Notes: generated by a model not told the origin, from the sequence alone. A DNA stretch of 60,182 nucleotides from Hungatella sp. (GCA_022796015.1 JAAWHU010000012.1:1-60182), one strand, 5' to 3'; shown: positions 15,523 through 24,334, counted from the stretch's first letter. Numbers and translations are program-made.

Positions 15523-18507
15523 ATGATAAACCAGAATGGCAGAGATGCCTTTGAAATCTATAATGATGGGGGGGAACGGATTTTACAGGAATTTGGTTCC
15601 TGCCGCCGGTTTCTGGCAGATTTGAAAAAGCAGAGTGAAGAGACAAGACAGCAGAAAGAAGAAATGGAGCAGAAGCACAGCAATGAACTGGAAGACTTAA
15701 ACAGCCAGATCAGCCAGACCCAGGAGAAAATCCAGGAAGCAGTGACTGAGCACCAGAGCGTTCTGTTAAAGGAAGAGAATCAATATAAGGAAAAAAAGGA
15801 TCAGCTGGCAGTACAGCAGGAGAAAAGCCTTGGGGAGAAGGACAAAGAGATCGGCTTATGCCAGGAGAGGCTAAAGGATCTGGAACAAAAGATCAATGAG
15901 ACAAAGAAGGTTCCTGAAAACCCTCTGACTTCAGAGGAGGTAACAGCAAGGACAGATCAATTCCGCCGGAATCAGGAGGAATTTCAGAATGCGGAACTTT
16001 TATATGTCAAGGAGAATCAGGACCAGGGACGCCTGGGGGAGAGAAACGAGAAAGAAGAAAAACTGAGACAACGCCGCCAGGAAGCGGATTTAAGTGCAGC
16101 GTCCAGGGCACGAAAGCGGCTGAGCAGCGAGATGAATCAGATGGAGACTGCCGAGGACAATTCCTTCCTGGAGTTTACGTCAGATATTCAGAGAGCCATC
16201 CGGAAGGAGATAGAAAGGATCGAGGGTCACCGTGAGGAGCTGATCCGTGAGGATGTAGAAGCCCTTATGGATGGAACCCGCAGGCAGAACGAGACCCGTA
16301 TTGCCAAGATAAAGGAAAACCATAGGAATAACCTGAACAAGAAAGAGCAGATGAAGACCGTGGGACGCTGGATCCTTTGTTTTCCCATTAACCTTCTTAA
16401 AGATCGCTTCTCCTTAAGCAAGAAGATGGTAGATTACGGCGGGATAGGCGCCGGGATTATCTGCTCCCTTTTAATGCTGCTTAACCCGGATCTGCTGGGG
16501 ATGATCATTATCGTGACTATGATTGCAGGGCTGGGATATGGCTGTCTGCTGGGAATCAAAAAAGGAAGAGGCCGCATGGGCATGACTCTGGCCATAGTCC
16601 AGGGAATCGGGATTATGGTGATCCGGATTCTTCCTTACCCGCTTCTGCTGTTTGCAGTCACCAGAAGCGTCACGCTGTGGGCGGTATGGCTGGCAGCGGG
16701 ACTCCTGATGTATGCCCTCTATGACATCTATTATATGGTGCGGAGGTTTCGGCCTTCCTACCGGCAGCTGAACCAGAAGTACACTTTGGAGAGAAGTACC
16801 TATTATGACAAACGATTGGAGGAGTTAAGAGCTGCGGCACAGAAATACGAAGGCTTTCTGGCCGAAGAGACGGAGCAGGTGAAGGAAGAGCTGGAGATGG
16901 AGGCGGCAAAATTAGCCGAGCTGACCAGAACCGTGGACGAGGAGGAGCGGCAGCTGAGAAATGCGTTTGCAGAAACCATCTGGGGCAACATTGTAAGCTC
17001 CTTTGAGGAGAAGCTGAAACAGCAGCTGGAGAGAGAGCGGAATCAGGAGAAAGAACGTGTAGACACACTGGCACGGCTGCAAAACGAAGAGGGGGCTCAA
17101 AAGGCAAAGCTGGAGAACGAGAAAACATGTCGGATACAGCTTGAGAAGGAGGGAAACAAAAAGAAACAGGAGCTGGACGAAGAACTGAATCGGGCAAAGA
17201 AAGAGGCCGACGCGCAGCTTAAGAGCCATAAAGAGAAAATCGAAAATGAGATACATAAGCTGGAGGAACAACGACAGAAGAAGGAGAAGAAACAGCAGGA
17301 GGCCATGGAGGGATTCCTGGCGGAACGAGAACAGCAGAGACAGGCTCTGGATCAGAAATTCCAGGATGAGCTTAACCGGCTCACCGGGCAGATGAGGGAA
17401 GACGGTTTTAAGGGGATATGCGGATTTGACTACCGTGATGCATGGGCCGTGATGCATGGAATGCTGACGAATCTCATCTGTTATCCGGCTAACTTAGGAT
17501 CCTATCAAGGGAAGATCAAGAATGAAGGAGGGATTGACGTTCTTCAGAAGATGCTGGCATCAGACCAGGGCATGGACGAGGAAAGCCTGAGAAAGATAAA
17601 ATCAAGAGGAGGCAGCGGCAGCTGCTACATGCCCCGGAATATTTTGTGGGGAGCAGAGGCCTGCGGCAGTCATGAGCTGGAGGAGGAGATCCGGGCCGGT
17701 CTTGGGAAGGCCCTGAAGGAAAGTGAAGAATTTAAGGAAATCTCGGGCTGGGATCCGGATCAGATCAGAGAATACGGAATTCAGGAACTTCCATGGGATA
17801 CCTTGTACCGTCTGAAGCTGGTGGACAGCCAGGATCGTCCCATGCTTATATATTATGATCTGGGAGACATGGATAAGGACACGGCGGAAAGAAAGGCTTT
17901 GTGCCGCTATATTATGAAGACCTTTGTATTCCGCCCCCTGTTTTATATCAACAATAAAGACTATTTCAAATGCAACATCCTTGTGTCTGATTATCCGGAG
18001 GATTATAAACAGTTCGAGCAGAACCCGTTGCTGAATAAATGCATGATGGTTACGGAGAAGTCCTTATTTGCCAAAACCCTGGAGGGGCTGTATGACAGCG
18101 GGGAGAAGGTGTGGAAGCGCCTCAAGCCCTATGGAAGCCTCTACGAAAAGAATCGGGAAAGATGCAAAAAGGGAGTGCTTCCTGCCAAGGATGATGGTTA
18201 TCGAAGCCTGATTATCGCCAACATGGATTATAAGGCTCTCAGCAATACCCGGTTAAAAAACCTGCTGAACTTAAGCTGTCAGGAAAAAGGCAACCCCTGC
18301 GGCGTATACCCCTATTTGTTTGTGGATCTGAACTGGATGAAAAATCACAAAGAGGGAACAGACAGGGCCTCTGTGGAATACTGCAGAGAGCTGGCAAAAT
18401 CGTTCCAGGGGAAATGCTGTCTGCTGGAAAAGAACCGTGGACAGTACTGCTTTACGGAGAAGGACTCTGCAGACGAGCTTTATGAGCTGCTGGGAACCAT
18501 AAACTAG
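15523..18507 (+). CDS. Large membrane-anchored coiled-coil protein (third gene of FtsK-like operon)
   Basis: 994 residues. An N-terminal coiled coil runs over about 30-280 (dense Gln/Glu/Lys heptads). Three or four hydrophobic segments follow at about 303-345 and 353-405. A second long coiled coil covers about 420-630, and a globular C-terminal domain of about 365 residues ends the protein. The C-terminal part holds mixed alpha/beta patterns (MLIYYDLGD, CNILVSDYP, YPYLFVDLNW) but no Walker motif, so it is not an SMC ATPase. No family recognised. It most likely forms a membrane ring or tether with its coils in the cytoplasm. It is 13 bp from the FtsK-like gene, implying that they work together. 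Confidence 0.85.
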   Translation: MINQNGRDAFEIYNDGGERILQEFGSCRRFLADLKKQSEETRQQKEEMEQKHSNELEDLNSQISQTQEKIQEAVTEHQSVLLKEENQYKEKKDQLAVQQEKSLGEKDKEIGLCQERLKDLEQKINETKKVPENPLTSEEVTARTDQFRRNQEEFQNAELLYVKENQDQGRLGERNEKEEKLRQRRQEADLSAASRARKRLSSEMNQMETAEDNSFLEFTSDIQRAIRKEIERIEGHREELIREDVEALMDGTRRQNETRIAKIKENHRNNLNKKEQMKTVGRWILCFPINLLKDRFSLSKKMVDYGGIGAGIICSLLMLLNPDLLGMIIIVTMIAGLGYGCLLGIKKGRGRMGMTLAIVQGIGIMVIRILPYPLLLFAVTRSVTLWAVWLAAGLLMYALYDIYYMVRRFRPSYRQLNQKYTLERSTYYDKRLEELRAAAQKYEGFLAEETEQVKEELEMEAAKLAELTRTVDEEERQLRNAFAETIWGNIVSSFEEKLKQQLERERNQEKERVDTLARLQNEEGAQKAKLENEKTCRIQLEKEGNKKKQELDEELNRAKKEADAQLKSHKEKIENEIHKLEEQRQKKEKKQQEAMEGFLAEREQQRQALDQKFQDELNRLTGQMREDGFKGICGFDYRDAWAVMHGMLTNLICYPANLGSYQGKIKNEGGIDVLQKMLASDQGMDEESLRKIKSRGGSGSCYMPRNILWGAEACGSHELEEEIRAGLGKALKESEEFKEISGWDPDQIREYGIQELPWDTLYRLKLVDSQDRPMLIYYDLGDMDKDTAERKALCRYIMKTFVFRPLFYINNKDYFKCNILVSDYPEDYKQFEQNPLLNKCMMVTEKSLFAKTLEGLYDSGEKVWKRLKPYGSLYEKNRERCKKGVLPAKDDGYRSLIIANMDYKALSNTRLKNLLNLSCQEKGNPCGVYPYLFVDLNWMKNHKEGTDRASVEYCRELAKSFQGKCCLLEKNRGQYCFTEKDSADELYELLGTIN

Positions 18508-18520
18508 AGGAGGGCGAGCG

Positions 18521-20974
18521 TTGAGTCTATTTGATGAGATGATCATGGATAAGGAGGAGGAGCGGGAGAAACAAAATATCCTGCCCTACTGGAGGTATCG
18601 GGATGCTCGGCTGGAGATCGGGGAAGAGGCGTTGTTGGAGCGGAGAGAACGCAATTACGGCAAGAAAATCCGGTTCCGCAGGGATCTGGAGCACCACGAG
18701 GAGGAAGGGGTTATCCGCATTTCTCCCCAGTTAACTGTGGTCTGGGATAAGATTAAGAGGGAAAAGGACGGGGCGAAATGCCGGGAGATGGTGGAAAAGC
18801 TGCTGGAGGCTCCGGAAAGTGAAGGAGGCTGCAGGATCATCCCCGTAAAGCGGCTGAGAGAATATACAGAACAGCTGGCACAGGAGGAATACAGCTACCA
18901 GAATATGTGGTTTGCCACTACGGCAAAAGGCATTGACATCCGGCCCGGCCTTCGCGACGAAGAGGATCCCCTGCCCATGGAGCTGGGAGATGACTGTGTC
19001 CATGCCTTAATGGCCGGACGTACAGGAGCCGGTAAATCCGTGGCGCTCCATGCCATTATAACGGGATTAATGTTTGAATATGCCCCATGGGAACTGAATA
19101 TCAATCTTGCGGATTTTAAGATCGTGGAGATGTCCAAGTACGGCAATTCCCACTATGAGGAGGAGGGCGTAAAAAGAGCCGCCAAGGCCCCTCATGTGGG
19201 AAAAATCGCAGCAACCGATGGAATGGAATATGTGCTTTCCCTCATGTATGACATGTATGAGCAGATGGATATCCGGCAGAAGGTATTTGCCGCCATGGGG
19301 ATTCAGAAGCTGTCTCAGTACCGGGAGATGTTCGGAGTAGTGCTGCCAAGAGAGATCCTGATTGTGGATGAATTTCAGCAGATGTACGAGCTGGCCACGC
19401 CGAAGCAGGCGGAGATCATCAATCAGCTGATCAAGATGATCACCAAGCTGGGAAGGGCCACGGGCTATCATCTGTTCTTCACATCCCAGAGCATGTCCGG
19501 TACGGTAAGGGCCGATGTGCTTGCCAACTTTAAACTAAGGCTCTGCCTGCCGGCCAGCGAGGATGTGTCCTCCCTGGTACTGGGCAACAAAGCGGCTTCA
19601 GAGCTCACAGGCCCCAAGAGCCGGGGCTATCTGATCGCCAACAGCGAGGGCGGGGCCAAGGAGTTCAACCAGGAGTTCAAGGTTCCCCTCCTGGCTGAGG
19701 GAGAAGAAAACGGGGAAGAAAAAAGCCTCAGTGATCTGGAAGAAGTTCTGCGGATCAACTCCAAATTGGCACAGCAGCTGGGCTATGACAAGGGCATGGA
19801 TTTTTACAGAGAAGAAGTCCTGAGGCCTTTATGGGGCAGCAAAGACAGCCTGGAGGCCGACCTGGCCAGGTTTTATGATAATACCCGCCAGGCTGTGGCA
19901 GGAGATGAAGAACTTGAGGACTATGTCCTTTTGGGGGATTCCTGTGTATACGCCCGTGCGCCGGGGAAGAATTCGACCCTGGAGTATGCTCCGCTGAAAT
20001 ACGGGGATCGGAAAAATATTCTCTGCATTGCAGACAGCGTATATCAGCGGGCCTACATGCTGGAGCTGCTGGCCATGCAGTACGGCCTGAGAAATGAAAC
20101 CAACCAGAATTATATGGTACATGGAGATATGGTGGTAAAGGGGCTTTTGAGAATGCCGGGCATATCATGGAAAGAGATTCCCGCAAGAAACTTCACGGAC
20201 ACCTTCCTCCAGCATTACCAGATGAGAGAGCTTCTCCAGCATTTTGTACAGCTTCCCCTGGAGGAACGTACCAAAGAGGCTTTGCAGAGAATCGTGGAGG
20301 GGCGCCAGAGAGAAAAGCGGACAAAGGCCAGAATGGAGCAGATTCAGAAGCTGGAGGCCATTGCAAAGGAGAACAGGCAGCAGGAACAGGATCCCCAGGT
20401 AAGAAAACGACTGGAACAGGAATCTTCTCAGGAGATTCAGAAGATGAAACAGAAGGTGCAGGAAATCGTGGAAGGGGAGCTGGCCCGGCAGACCGATATA
20501 CAGTGGGCCATGTATCAGAAAGGCCTGGATCAGGATGGACAGTTCCGGTTCAAGGGTCTTAAGACCATAACCTTCTGGGTCAACGGCTGTCATATGCTTT
20601 CCGACCTCATGGAGGAGTGGGGAGGAAGAGCAGGAGGGTATGTTATGGCAGATGTGCTGAAACGCTGTACGAATATGGGGATCCGTGTAGTGGCAGTAGG
20701 AGCCAAGGCCTGGGATCTGTCTCCGGCAGTCCTTAAGAATTTCGGATATTATTTTATCCAGAGCAGCGACGAGATGAATTTTACCAAGCTGGGGATGCAG
20801 CGCCCCAAAGAGTATAAAGACACGGTGCTGCGGTTTAGGGCAGTCAATGAGCCTCTCAACAGGCAGAAGCCCAGCCTCTATATTCTGTCTCAGGATGAGA
20901 AGCTGGTAAAGACCTTTGAGACGGAGAGCGCGGAGCAGACCGGCCGGGAACGGGAGTTTTTTGCCGGGATTTAG
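18521..20974 (+). CDS. FtsK/SpoIIIE-like ATPase with a second degenerate domain (fourth gene of operon)
   Basis: 817 residues, TTG start at 18521 with AGGAGGG about 7 nt upstream. Domain 1 is an FtsK/SpoIIIE motor: Walker A GRTGAGKS near residue 166, an ADFK segment, Walker B ILIVDEFQ near 280, a sensor-like FFTSQSM and a LKLRLCLPA-type strand. After a coiled linker (about 590-650, Gln/Glu/Arg-rich) comes a second FtsK-like fold whose Walker A position (IADSVYQRAYMLEL) lacks Lys and whose Walker B reads TFWVNG, so only domain 1 should hydrolyse ATP. No membrane segments and no gamma DNA-reading domain. Tandem active/degenerate FtsK domains are known from type VII secretion ATPases (EssC/EccC); the partner genes here do not match that system. 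Confidence 0.88.
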   Translation: MSLFDEMIMDKEEEREKQNILPYWRYRDARLEIGEEALLERRERNYGKKIRFRRDLEHHEEEGVIRISPQLTVVWDKIKREKDGAKCREMVEKLLEAPESEGGCRIIPVKRLREYTEQLAQEEYSYQNMWFATTAKGIDIRPGLRDEEDPLPMELGDDCVHALMAGRTGAGKSVALHAIITGLMFEYAPWELNINLADFKIVEMSKYGNSHYEEEGVKRAAKAPHVGKIAATDGMEYVLSLMYDMYEQMDIRQKVFAAMGIQKLSQYREMFGVVLPREILIVDEFQQMYELATPKQAEIINQLIKMITKLGRATGYHLFFTSQSMSGTVRADVLANFKLRLCLPASEDVSSLVLGNKAASELTGPKSRGYLIANSEGGAKEFNQEFKVPLLAEGEENGEEKSLSDLEEVLRINSKLAQQLGYDKGMDFYREEVLRPLWGSKDSLEADLARFYDNTRQAVAGDEELEDYVLLGDSCVYARAPGKNSTLEYAPLKYGDRKNILCIADSVYQRAYMLELLAMQYGLRNETNQNYMVHGDMVVKGLLRMPGISWKEIPARNFTDTFLQHYQMRELLQHFVQLPLEERTKEALQRIVEGRQREKRTKARMEQIQKLEAIAKENRQQEQDPQVRKRLEQESSQEIQKMKQKVQEIVEGELARQTDIQWAMYQKGLDQDGQFRFKGLKTITFWVNGCHMLSDLMEEWGGRAGGYVMADVLKRCTNMGIRVVAVGAKAWDLSPAVLKNFGYYFIQSSDEMNFTKLGMQRPKEYKDTVLRFRAVNEPLNRQKPSLYILSQDEKLVKTFETESAEQTGREREFFAGI

Positions 20975-21003
20975 AACCGATATAAGGACAAAGCTTACCT
21001 TTT

Positions 21004-21047
21004 AAAGGCAGGCTCCCGGACATTCAGGATGGGAGCCTGCCTTTTCA
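21004..21047. terminator. Bidirectional rho-independent terminator
   Basis: AAAGGCAGGCTCCC (21004-21017) pairs with GGGAGCCTGCCTTT (21031-21044), flanked by A/T runs. It closes both the FtsK-like operon and the convergent degV gene. Confidence 0.92.
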
Positions 21048-21051
21048 TCGA

Positions 21052-21885
21052 TTACCGCCTGATATATTGAATGGCCACGCACCGGGGCCCTCCCTGTGCC
21101 ACGAAAGCAGCGCTCAGCTCCAGAATCCGAACTTCCAGTTCGCTGAATGCACTCTCAAACATAGCCTTTATTTTGCCTGCATCCTCCAGAGCCTCGGCGT
21201 GGGAGATGTAGAGGAGATGCTGTCTGCCCAGATGCTTTTCTTTCATATACTGAATAATGCTTTCTGCGGCAGAGGCCATGGTACGTTTGATTCCGAACTT
21301 ATCCAGCCTTTTGCCGTCAGGGGTCAGCTTCATAATGGGCTTCAGCTTCAGGACAGAGCCGGTGGCGGCAGCCAGAGGCGTAAGCCGCCCTCCCCTTTTC
21401 AGGAAAGAAAAATCCTGGGGAATGAGAAATGATTCCGTGTTGTCAGCAGCCTGCTTCAGCCAGGCAAGGATCTCCTGGGCAGAGCTTCCCTCCTCCTTCA
21501 TCTTTTGAGCTGTCTGAACCATGTAGCGATGGGGGCCGCAAAGGGTGCGGCTGTTAAAAACCGTAATCTGATCCTTATGCTCCAGCATCTCTCTGGCAGA
21601 GCAGGCAGTCTGGTAAGTTCCCGACAGGCCGTCAGCCATAGAGATATTAATGATCTCCGAACCCTCATAGGTGTGGAAAGCTTCCAAGACATCCCCCAGG
21701 GGAGGCTGGGAGGTGGTGGGCAGAAGGCCCTGGCTGATTTTTTTATAATAATCATCCATGTCTATTTCCAGATCCCGTCCATGGCGGTCTCCGATGCTGA
21801 CACACAGAGGGACTGACTCGAATCCTGCCTTCCGGGCAGCCTCCGGTGTGTAAAGAGAAGAAGAATCTGTAATGATCTGTACCAT
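21052..21885 (-). CDS. DegV family protein (fatty-acid-binding, FakB-like)
   Basis: 277 residues of the DegV fold, which holds a fatty acid for the kinase FakA in exogenous fatty-acid use. Visible are the N-terminal IITDSSS, the TTSQPP loop (about 58-63), GLSGTY and an SFLKRGGRLT segment, all family hallmarks. No fakA is in the window. Clostridial genomes carry several DegV paralogues, so the acyl preference cannot be told. Start ATG at 21885 is preceded by GGAGGT. The region 21886-22040 upstream is AT-rich with no gene. Confidence 0.9.
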   Translation of the reverse strand: MVQIITDSSSLYTPEAARKAGFESVPLCVSIGDRHGRDLEIDMDDYYKKISQGLLPTTSQPPLGDVLEAFHTYEGSEIINISMADGLSGTYQTACSAREMLEHKDQITVFNSRTLCGPHRYMVQTAQKMKEEGSSAQEILAWLKQAADNTESFLIPQDFSFLKRGGRLTPLAAATGSVLKLKPIMKLTPDGKRLDKFGIKRTMASAAESIIQYMKEKHLGRQHLLYISHAEALEDAGKIKAMFESAFSELEVRILELSAAFVAQGGPRCVAIQYIRR

Positions 21886-22042
21886 AATATATACCTCCAG
21901 GCAAAGGGAAGCCCTTTAAAGCAGGCAAAGTCCCTGTATGTGGTTTTGAAAACTACTTTCTACAGTTTAATTTACCTTATATTATATATGGCGTCAATAA
22001 AAATCGACAAATTTCCGCAAATTTCTAGTTGGCACAACAAAA

Positions 22043-22087
22043 CGGGCTGCTATTTCAGAAAGAATCATACTTTCTGATAGCAGCCCG
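22043..22087 (-). terminator. Rho-independent terminator of the secreted Ca-loop gene
   Basis: CGGGCTGCTATTTCAGAAAG and CTTTCTGATAGCAGCCCG form a long stem with a small bulge; reading leftward it is followed by TTTTGTTG. Confidence 0.8.
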
Positions 22088-22109
22088 CATGCCTTGTCAA
22101 CGTTATTTT

Positions 22110-22802
22110 TTAGGATGCAGTAAAATTAAGGGGATGCTGTTCCATCCATTCGATGCAGGGAGCACACAGGGTGGTTGATCCCACCACGTTATGTTCACAC
22201 AGTCTGTAACCCAGCAGATGATTTTCACCTAAAAAAGACTCTGTATCTGAAAAATACCACTGAAACTCCTGGGGAACGGTATTGAGATCAACGGAAGAAC
22301 CGTCGGCGATTCCGTTATAGTTTAAGTCTGTATACCCGCAGCCGTTCATGGGATCCCGGTCATCAATTCCATTGTGATCCTGATCCAGGAGCCCGTCACT
22401 GAAATCAGTACGCTGAATCACATACTGGGAGGGAAGGGGTTTTTCATAAGTTTCAAAATCAAAAAGCATACTTGTATGATTCGATATGCGCATAATGATG
22501 CCATTGTCATATTCATAAAAATCGTCGATACTATGGGATATCTTGAATATATTGATAATCTTTGACTGCTTTTCATTGTAATAGGCTTCCCTGCCCTCTG
22601 CTTTTCCGCTGGAGCTATAGTGCTGATAAAGGGCGGCTGCATCTGTCCCGCAGGCCGCTGCTACATCAGGATAAGTCTGTAAATAGAATTCCGGGTCAAA
22701 GATCGTGCCATCCTCCATCTTCTGGGGCCTGGCATAGCTTGTCATGGCAAATGACAGGATAAACAGAAGGGATGACGCAATTAAGAGTAGTTTCTTTTTC
22801 AT
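22110..22802 (-). CDS. Secreted protein with EF-hand-like loops
   Basis: 230 residues with a clear signal peptide (MKKK, hydrophobic core, SYA). A motif of the type FDPEFYLQTYPDV...GxAEGR (about 38-75) recurs in exported clostridial surface proteins. Two calcium-loop-like sequences follow: DQDHNGIDDRD and DLNYNGIADG, as in dockerin or thrombospondin-3 loops. Three of four cysteines lie in the C-terminal third. Likely an extracellular or wall-associated protein needing Ca; no catalytic motif is seen and no named family was assigned. Monocistronic, with its own terminator. Confidence 0.75.
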   Translation of the reverse strand: MKKKLLLIASSLLFILSFAMTSYARPQKMEDGTIFDPEFYLQTYPDVAAACGTDAAALYQHYSSSGKAEGREAYYNEKQSKIINIFKISHSIDDFYEYDNGIIMRISNHTSMLFDFETYEKPLPSQYVIQRTDFSDGLLDQDHNGIDDRDPMNGCGYTDLNYNGIADGSSVDLNTVPQEFQWYFSDTESFLGENHLLGYRLCEHNVVGSTTLCAPCIEWMEQHPLNFTAS

Positions 22803-22898
22803 GTTATTAAAATCCTTTCTCTGATTTATTTAGTATAAATTATAACATAGGTACAATTAACTTGTATAGATCCTGGCGGAATTCCTTAAAAAAATCCC

Positions 22899-22927
22899 TT
22901 GCTTTTCCCGGAAATATCTGTTAGAAT
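22899..22927 (+). promoter_or_regulatory. Predicted promoter of the rpsF operon
   Basis: TTGCTT, a 17-bp spacer and TAGAAT with TG two bases upstream. About 75 nt of leader follow. Confidence 0.65.
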
Positions 22928-22934
22928 ATGAAAT

Positions 22935-23002
22935 CGTGACACATTAATCCTTGCTCCCGAAACTGAAAGCGGGGGCCAGAGACCATAAGGAGGTTAGAAA
23001 CT
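22935..23002 (+). promoter_or_regulatory. rpsF leader, possible S6:S18 autoregulatory element
   Basis: The leader contains CTCCCG, a short A-rich loop and CGGGGG that can form a stem just before the AAGGAGG site. In many bacteria an rpsF leader hairpin binds the S6:S18 complex. The stem is seen; the identity with that motif is a guess from position only. Confidence 0.3.
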
Positions 23003-23290
23003 ATGAACAAGTATGAGTTAGCTGTTGTTCTTAGCGCAAAGCTCGAGGATGAAGAGAGAGCCGCAGCCATTGAGAAGGTAAAAGGATATATTACCCGTTT
23101 CGGTGGCACAGTGACCAATGTTGATGAATGGGGTAAGAGAAGACTTGCTTACGAGATTCAGAAGATGAAAGAAGGCTTTTACTACTTTATCCAGTTCGAG
23201 TCTGATACCGTATGCCCTAACGAAGTGGAAGCCCACGTTCGGATCATGGAGCCGGTTATCAGATATTTATGCGTAAAACAGGAAGCATAA
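23003..23290 (+). CDS. rpsF: 30S ribosomal protein S6
   Basis: 95 residues, opening MNKYELAVVLSAKLEDEE, with the family's GGTVTNVDEWGKRRLAYEI core (quoted as landmark) and EPVIRYLCV near the end. S6 binds the central domain of 16S rRNA as a heterodimer with S18. AAGGAGG lies 9 nt before the ATG. First gene of rpsF-ssb-rpsR, a conserved order. Confidence 0.96.
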   Translation: MNKYELAVVLSAKLEDEERAAAIEKVKGYITRFGGTVTNVDEWGKRRLAYEIQKMKEGFYYFIQFESDTVCPNEVEAHVRIMEPVIRYLCVKQEA

Positions 23291-23311
23291 TGATAAAGAA
23301 AGAGTGATCGT

Positions 23312-23776
23312 ATGAATAGAGTAATCTTAATGGGTAGATTGACCAGGGATCCGGAAGTAAGATATTCCCAGGGGGAGCGTTCCATGGCTATTGCCAGGTA
23401 CACCCTTGCAGTGGACAGACGGGGGCGCCGCAGCCAGGATGGCAGCGAGCAGACGGCAGATTTCATTAACTGTGTTGCATTTGACAGAGCCGGGGAATTT
23501 GCAGAGAAGTATTTCCGTCAGGGCATGAGAGTGCTCATATCAGGCCGGATTCAGACAGGAAGCTATACCAACAGAGAGGGTCAGAAGGTATACACCACTG
23601 ACATTATCGTAGACGATCAGGAATTTGCAGACGGCAAGAATGCGTCAGGCGGCGGCCAGGGATACGGAGGCGGTTATCAGCAGCCGGCATCCAGACCGGA
23701 GCCCTCCGGCGCAATCGGCGATGGATTTATGAATATTCCCGACGGAGTCGACGACGAGGGACTTCCGTTCAACTAA
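23312..23776 (+). CDS. ssb: Single-stranded DNA-binding protein
   Basis: 154 residues. An OB fold covers 1-110 (MNRVILMGRLTRDPEVRYS, then FINCVAFDRAGEFAEKYF and VLISGRIQTGSY). A Gly/Gln-rich disordered linker follows, and the acidic tip reads DDEGLPFN, close to the DDDIPF interaction peptide used to recruit replication and repair proteins. It coats ssDNA as a tetramer. Located 21 bp after rpsF. Confidence 0.96.
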   Translation: MNRVILMGRLTRDPEVRYSQGERSMAIARYTLAVDRRGRRSQDGSEQTADFINCVAFDRAGEFAEKYFRQGMRVLISGRIQTGSYTNREGQKVYTTDIIVDDQEFADGKNASGGGQGYGGGYQQPASRPEPSGAIGDGFMNIPDGVDDEGLPFN

Positions 23777-23858
23777 ACAGGTAAAGAGGAAAGCATCCGG
23801 CTTTCCGGGGCTGCCGAAAGAATAGCGGCAGGCTACTATTATAAGGAGGTACAAGCTC

Positions 23859-24128
23859 ATGGCATTCAATAAAAATGACAAGGCAGACGGCGCAAAAGTA
23901 AGAAGAAGCGGCGGTATGCGCAGAAGAAAAAAAGTATGCGTATTCTGTGGTGAGAAGAACGGCGTAATCGATTACAAGGATACAAACAAGTTAAAGAGAT
24001 ATGTGTCCGAGAGAGGCAAGATTCTTCCCAGAAGAATTACCGGCAACTGTGCAAAGCATCAGAGGGCTCTGACTGTGGCAATCAAGAGAGCCCGTCACGT
24101 TGCACTTATGCCCTACACAATGGAATAA
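23859..24128 (+). CDS. rpsR: 30S ribosomal protein S18
   Basis: 89 residues with a basic N-terminal tail ([18 protein letters not shown]) and the conserved [20 protein letters not shown] core. CVFC...C suggests a zinc-binding C+ form. Partner of S6 in the small subunit. A strong AAGGAGG lies 9 nt upstream. Last gene before a terminator. Confidence 0.96.
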   Translation: MAFNKNDKADGAKVRRSGGMRRRKKVCVFCGEKNGVIDYKDTNKLKRYVSERGKILPRRITGNCAKHQRALTVAIKRARHVALMPYTME

Positions 24129-24149
24129 GCAAAGGCAGAAGTTCAAGTG

Positions 24150-24176
24150 CCCCGAACCGTGTGTTCGGGGTTTTTG
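24150..24176 (+). terminator. Terminator after rpsR
   Basis: CCCCGAAC (24150-24157) pairs with GTTCGGGG (24163-24170), followed by TTTTTG. Confidence 0.92.
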
Positions 24177-24299
24177 TTGTTTAGAAACCCTTGCAGAGGG
24201 AGGGCTGTGAACTATTAGAATTGTAAAAGAATTAGCAAGATTTATGAAATAGATTACCGCAGTCCCCGGCTATTTTTTACCTTCCTCCGTCTTTGACGC

Positions 24300-24328
24300 T
24301 TGAATATATGCCGCCTTCATGGTAAGAT
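24300..24328 (+). promoter_or_regulatory. Predicted promoter of gdpP-rplI-dnaB
   Basis: TTGAAT, a 17-bp spacer and TAAGAT with an extended TGG. Confidence 0.6.
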
Positions 24329-24334
24329 AGAAAG

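Noticed and set aside
15523-18507. SMC/Rad50-like ATPase
   Set aside because: Long coiled coils are present, but there is no Walker A, signature or Walker B in either end, and membrane helices interrupt it.
13896-20974. Type VII secretion locus
   Set aside because: The tandem FtsK ATPase fits, but no WXG100/LXG protein, EsaA, EssA, EssB or YukD-like gene is present.
13896-20974. Conjugative element or prophage
   Set aside because: No relaxase, integrase, VirB4, capsid or terminase gene, and no direct repeats at the borders were seen.
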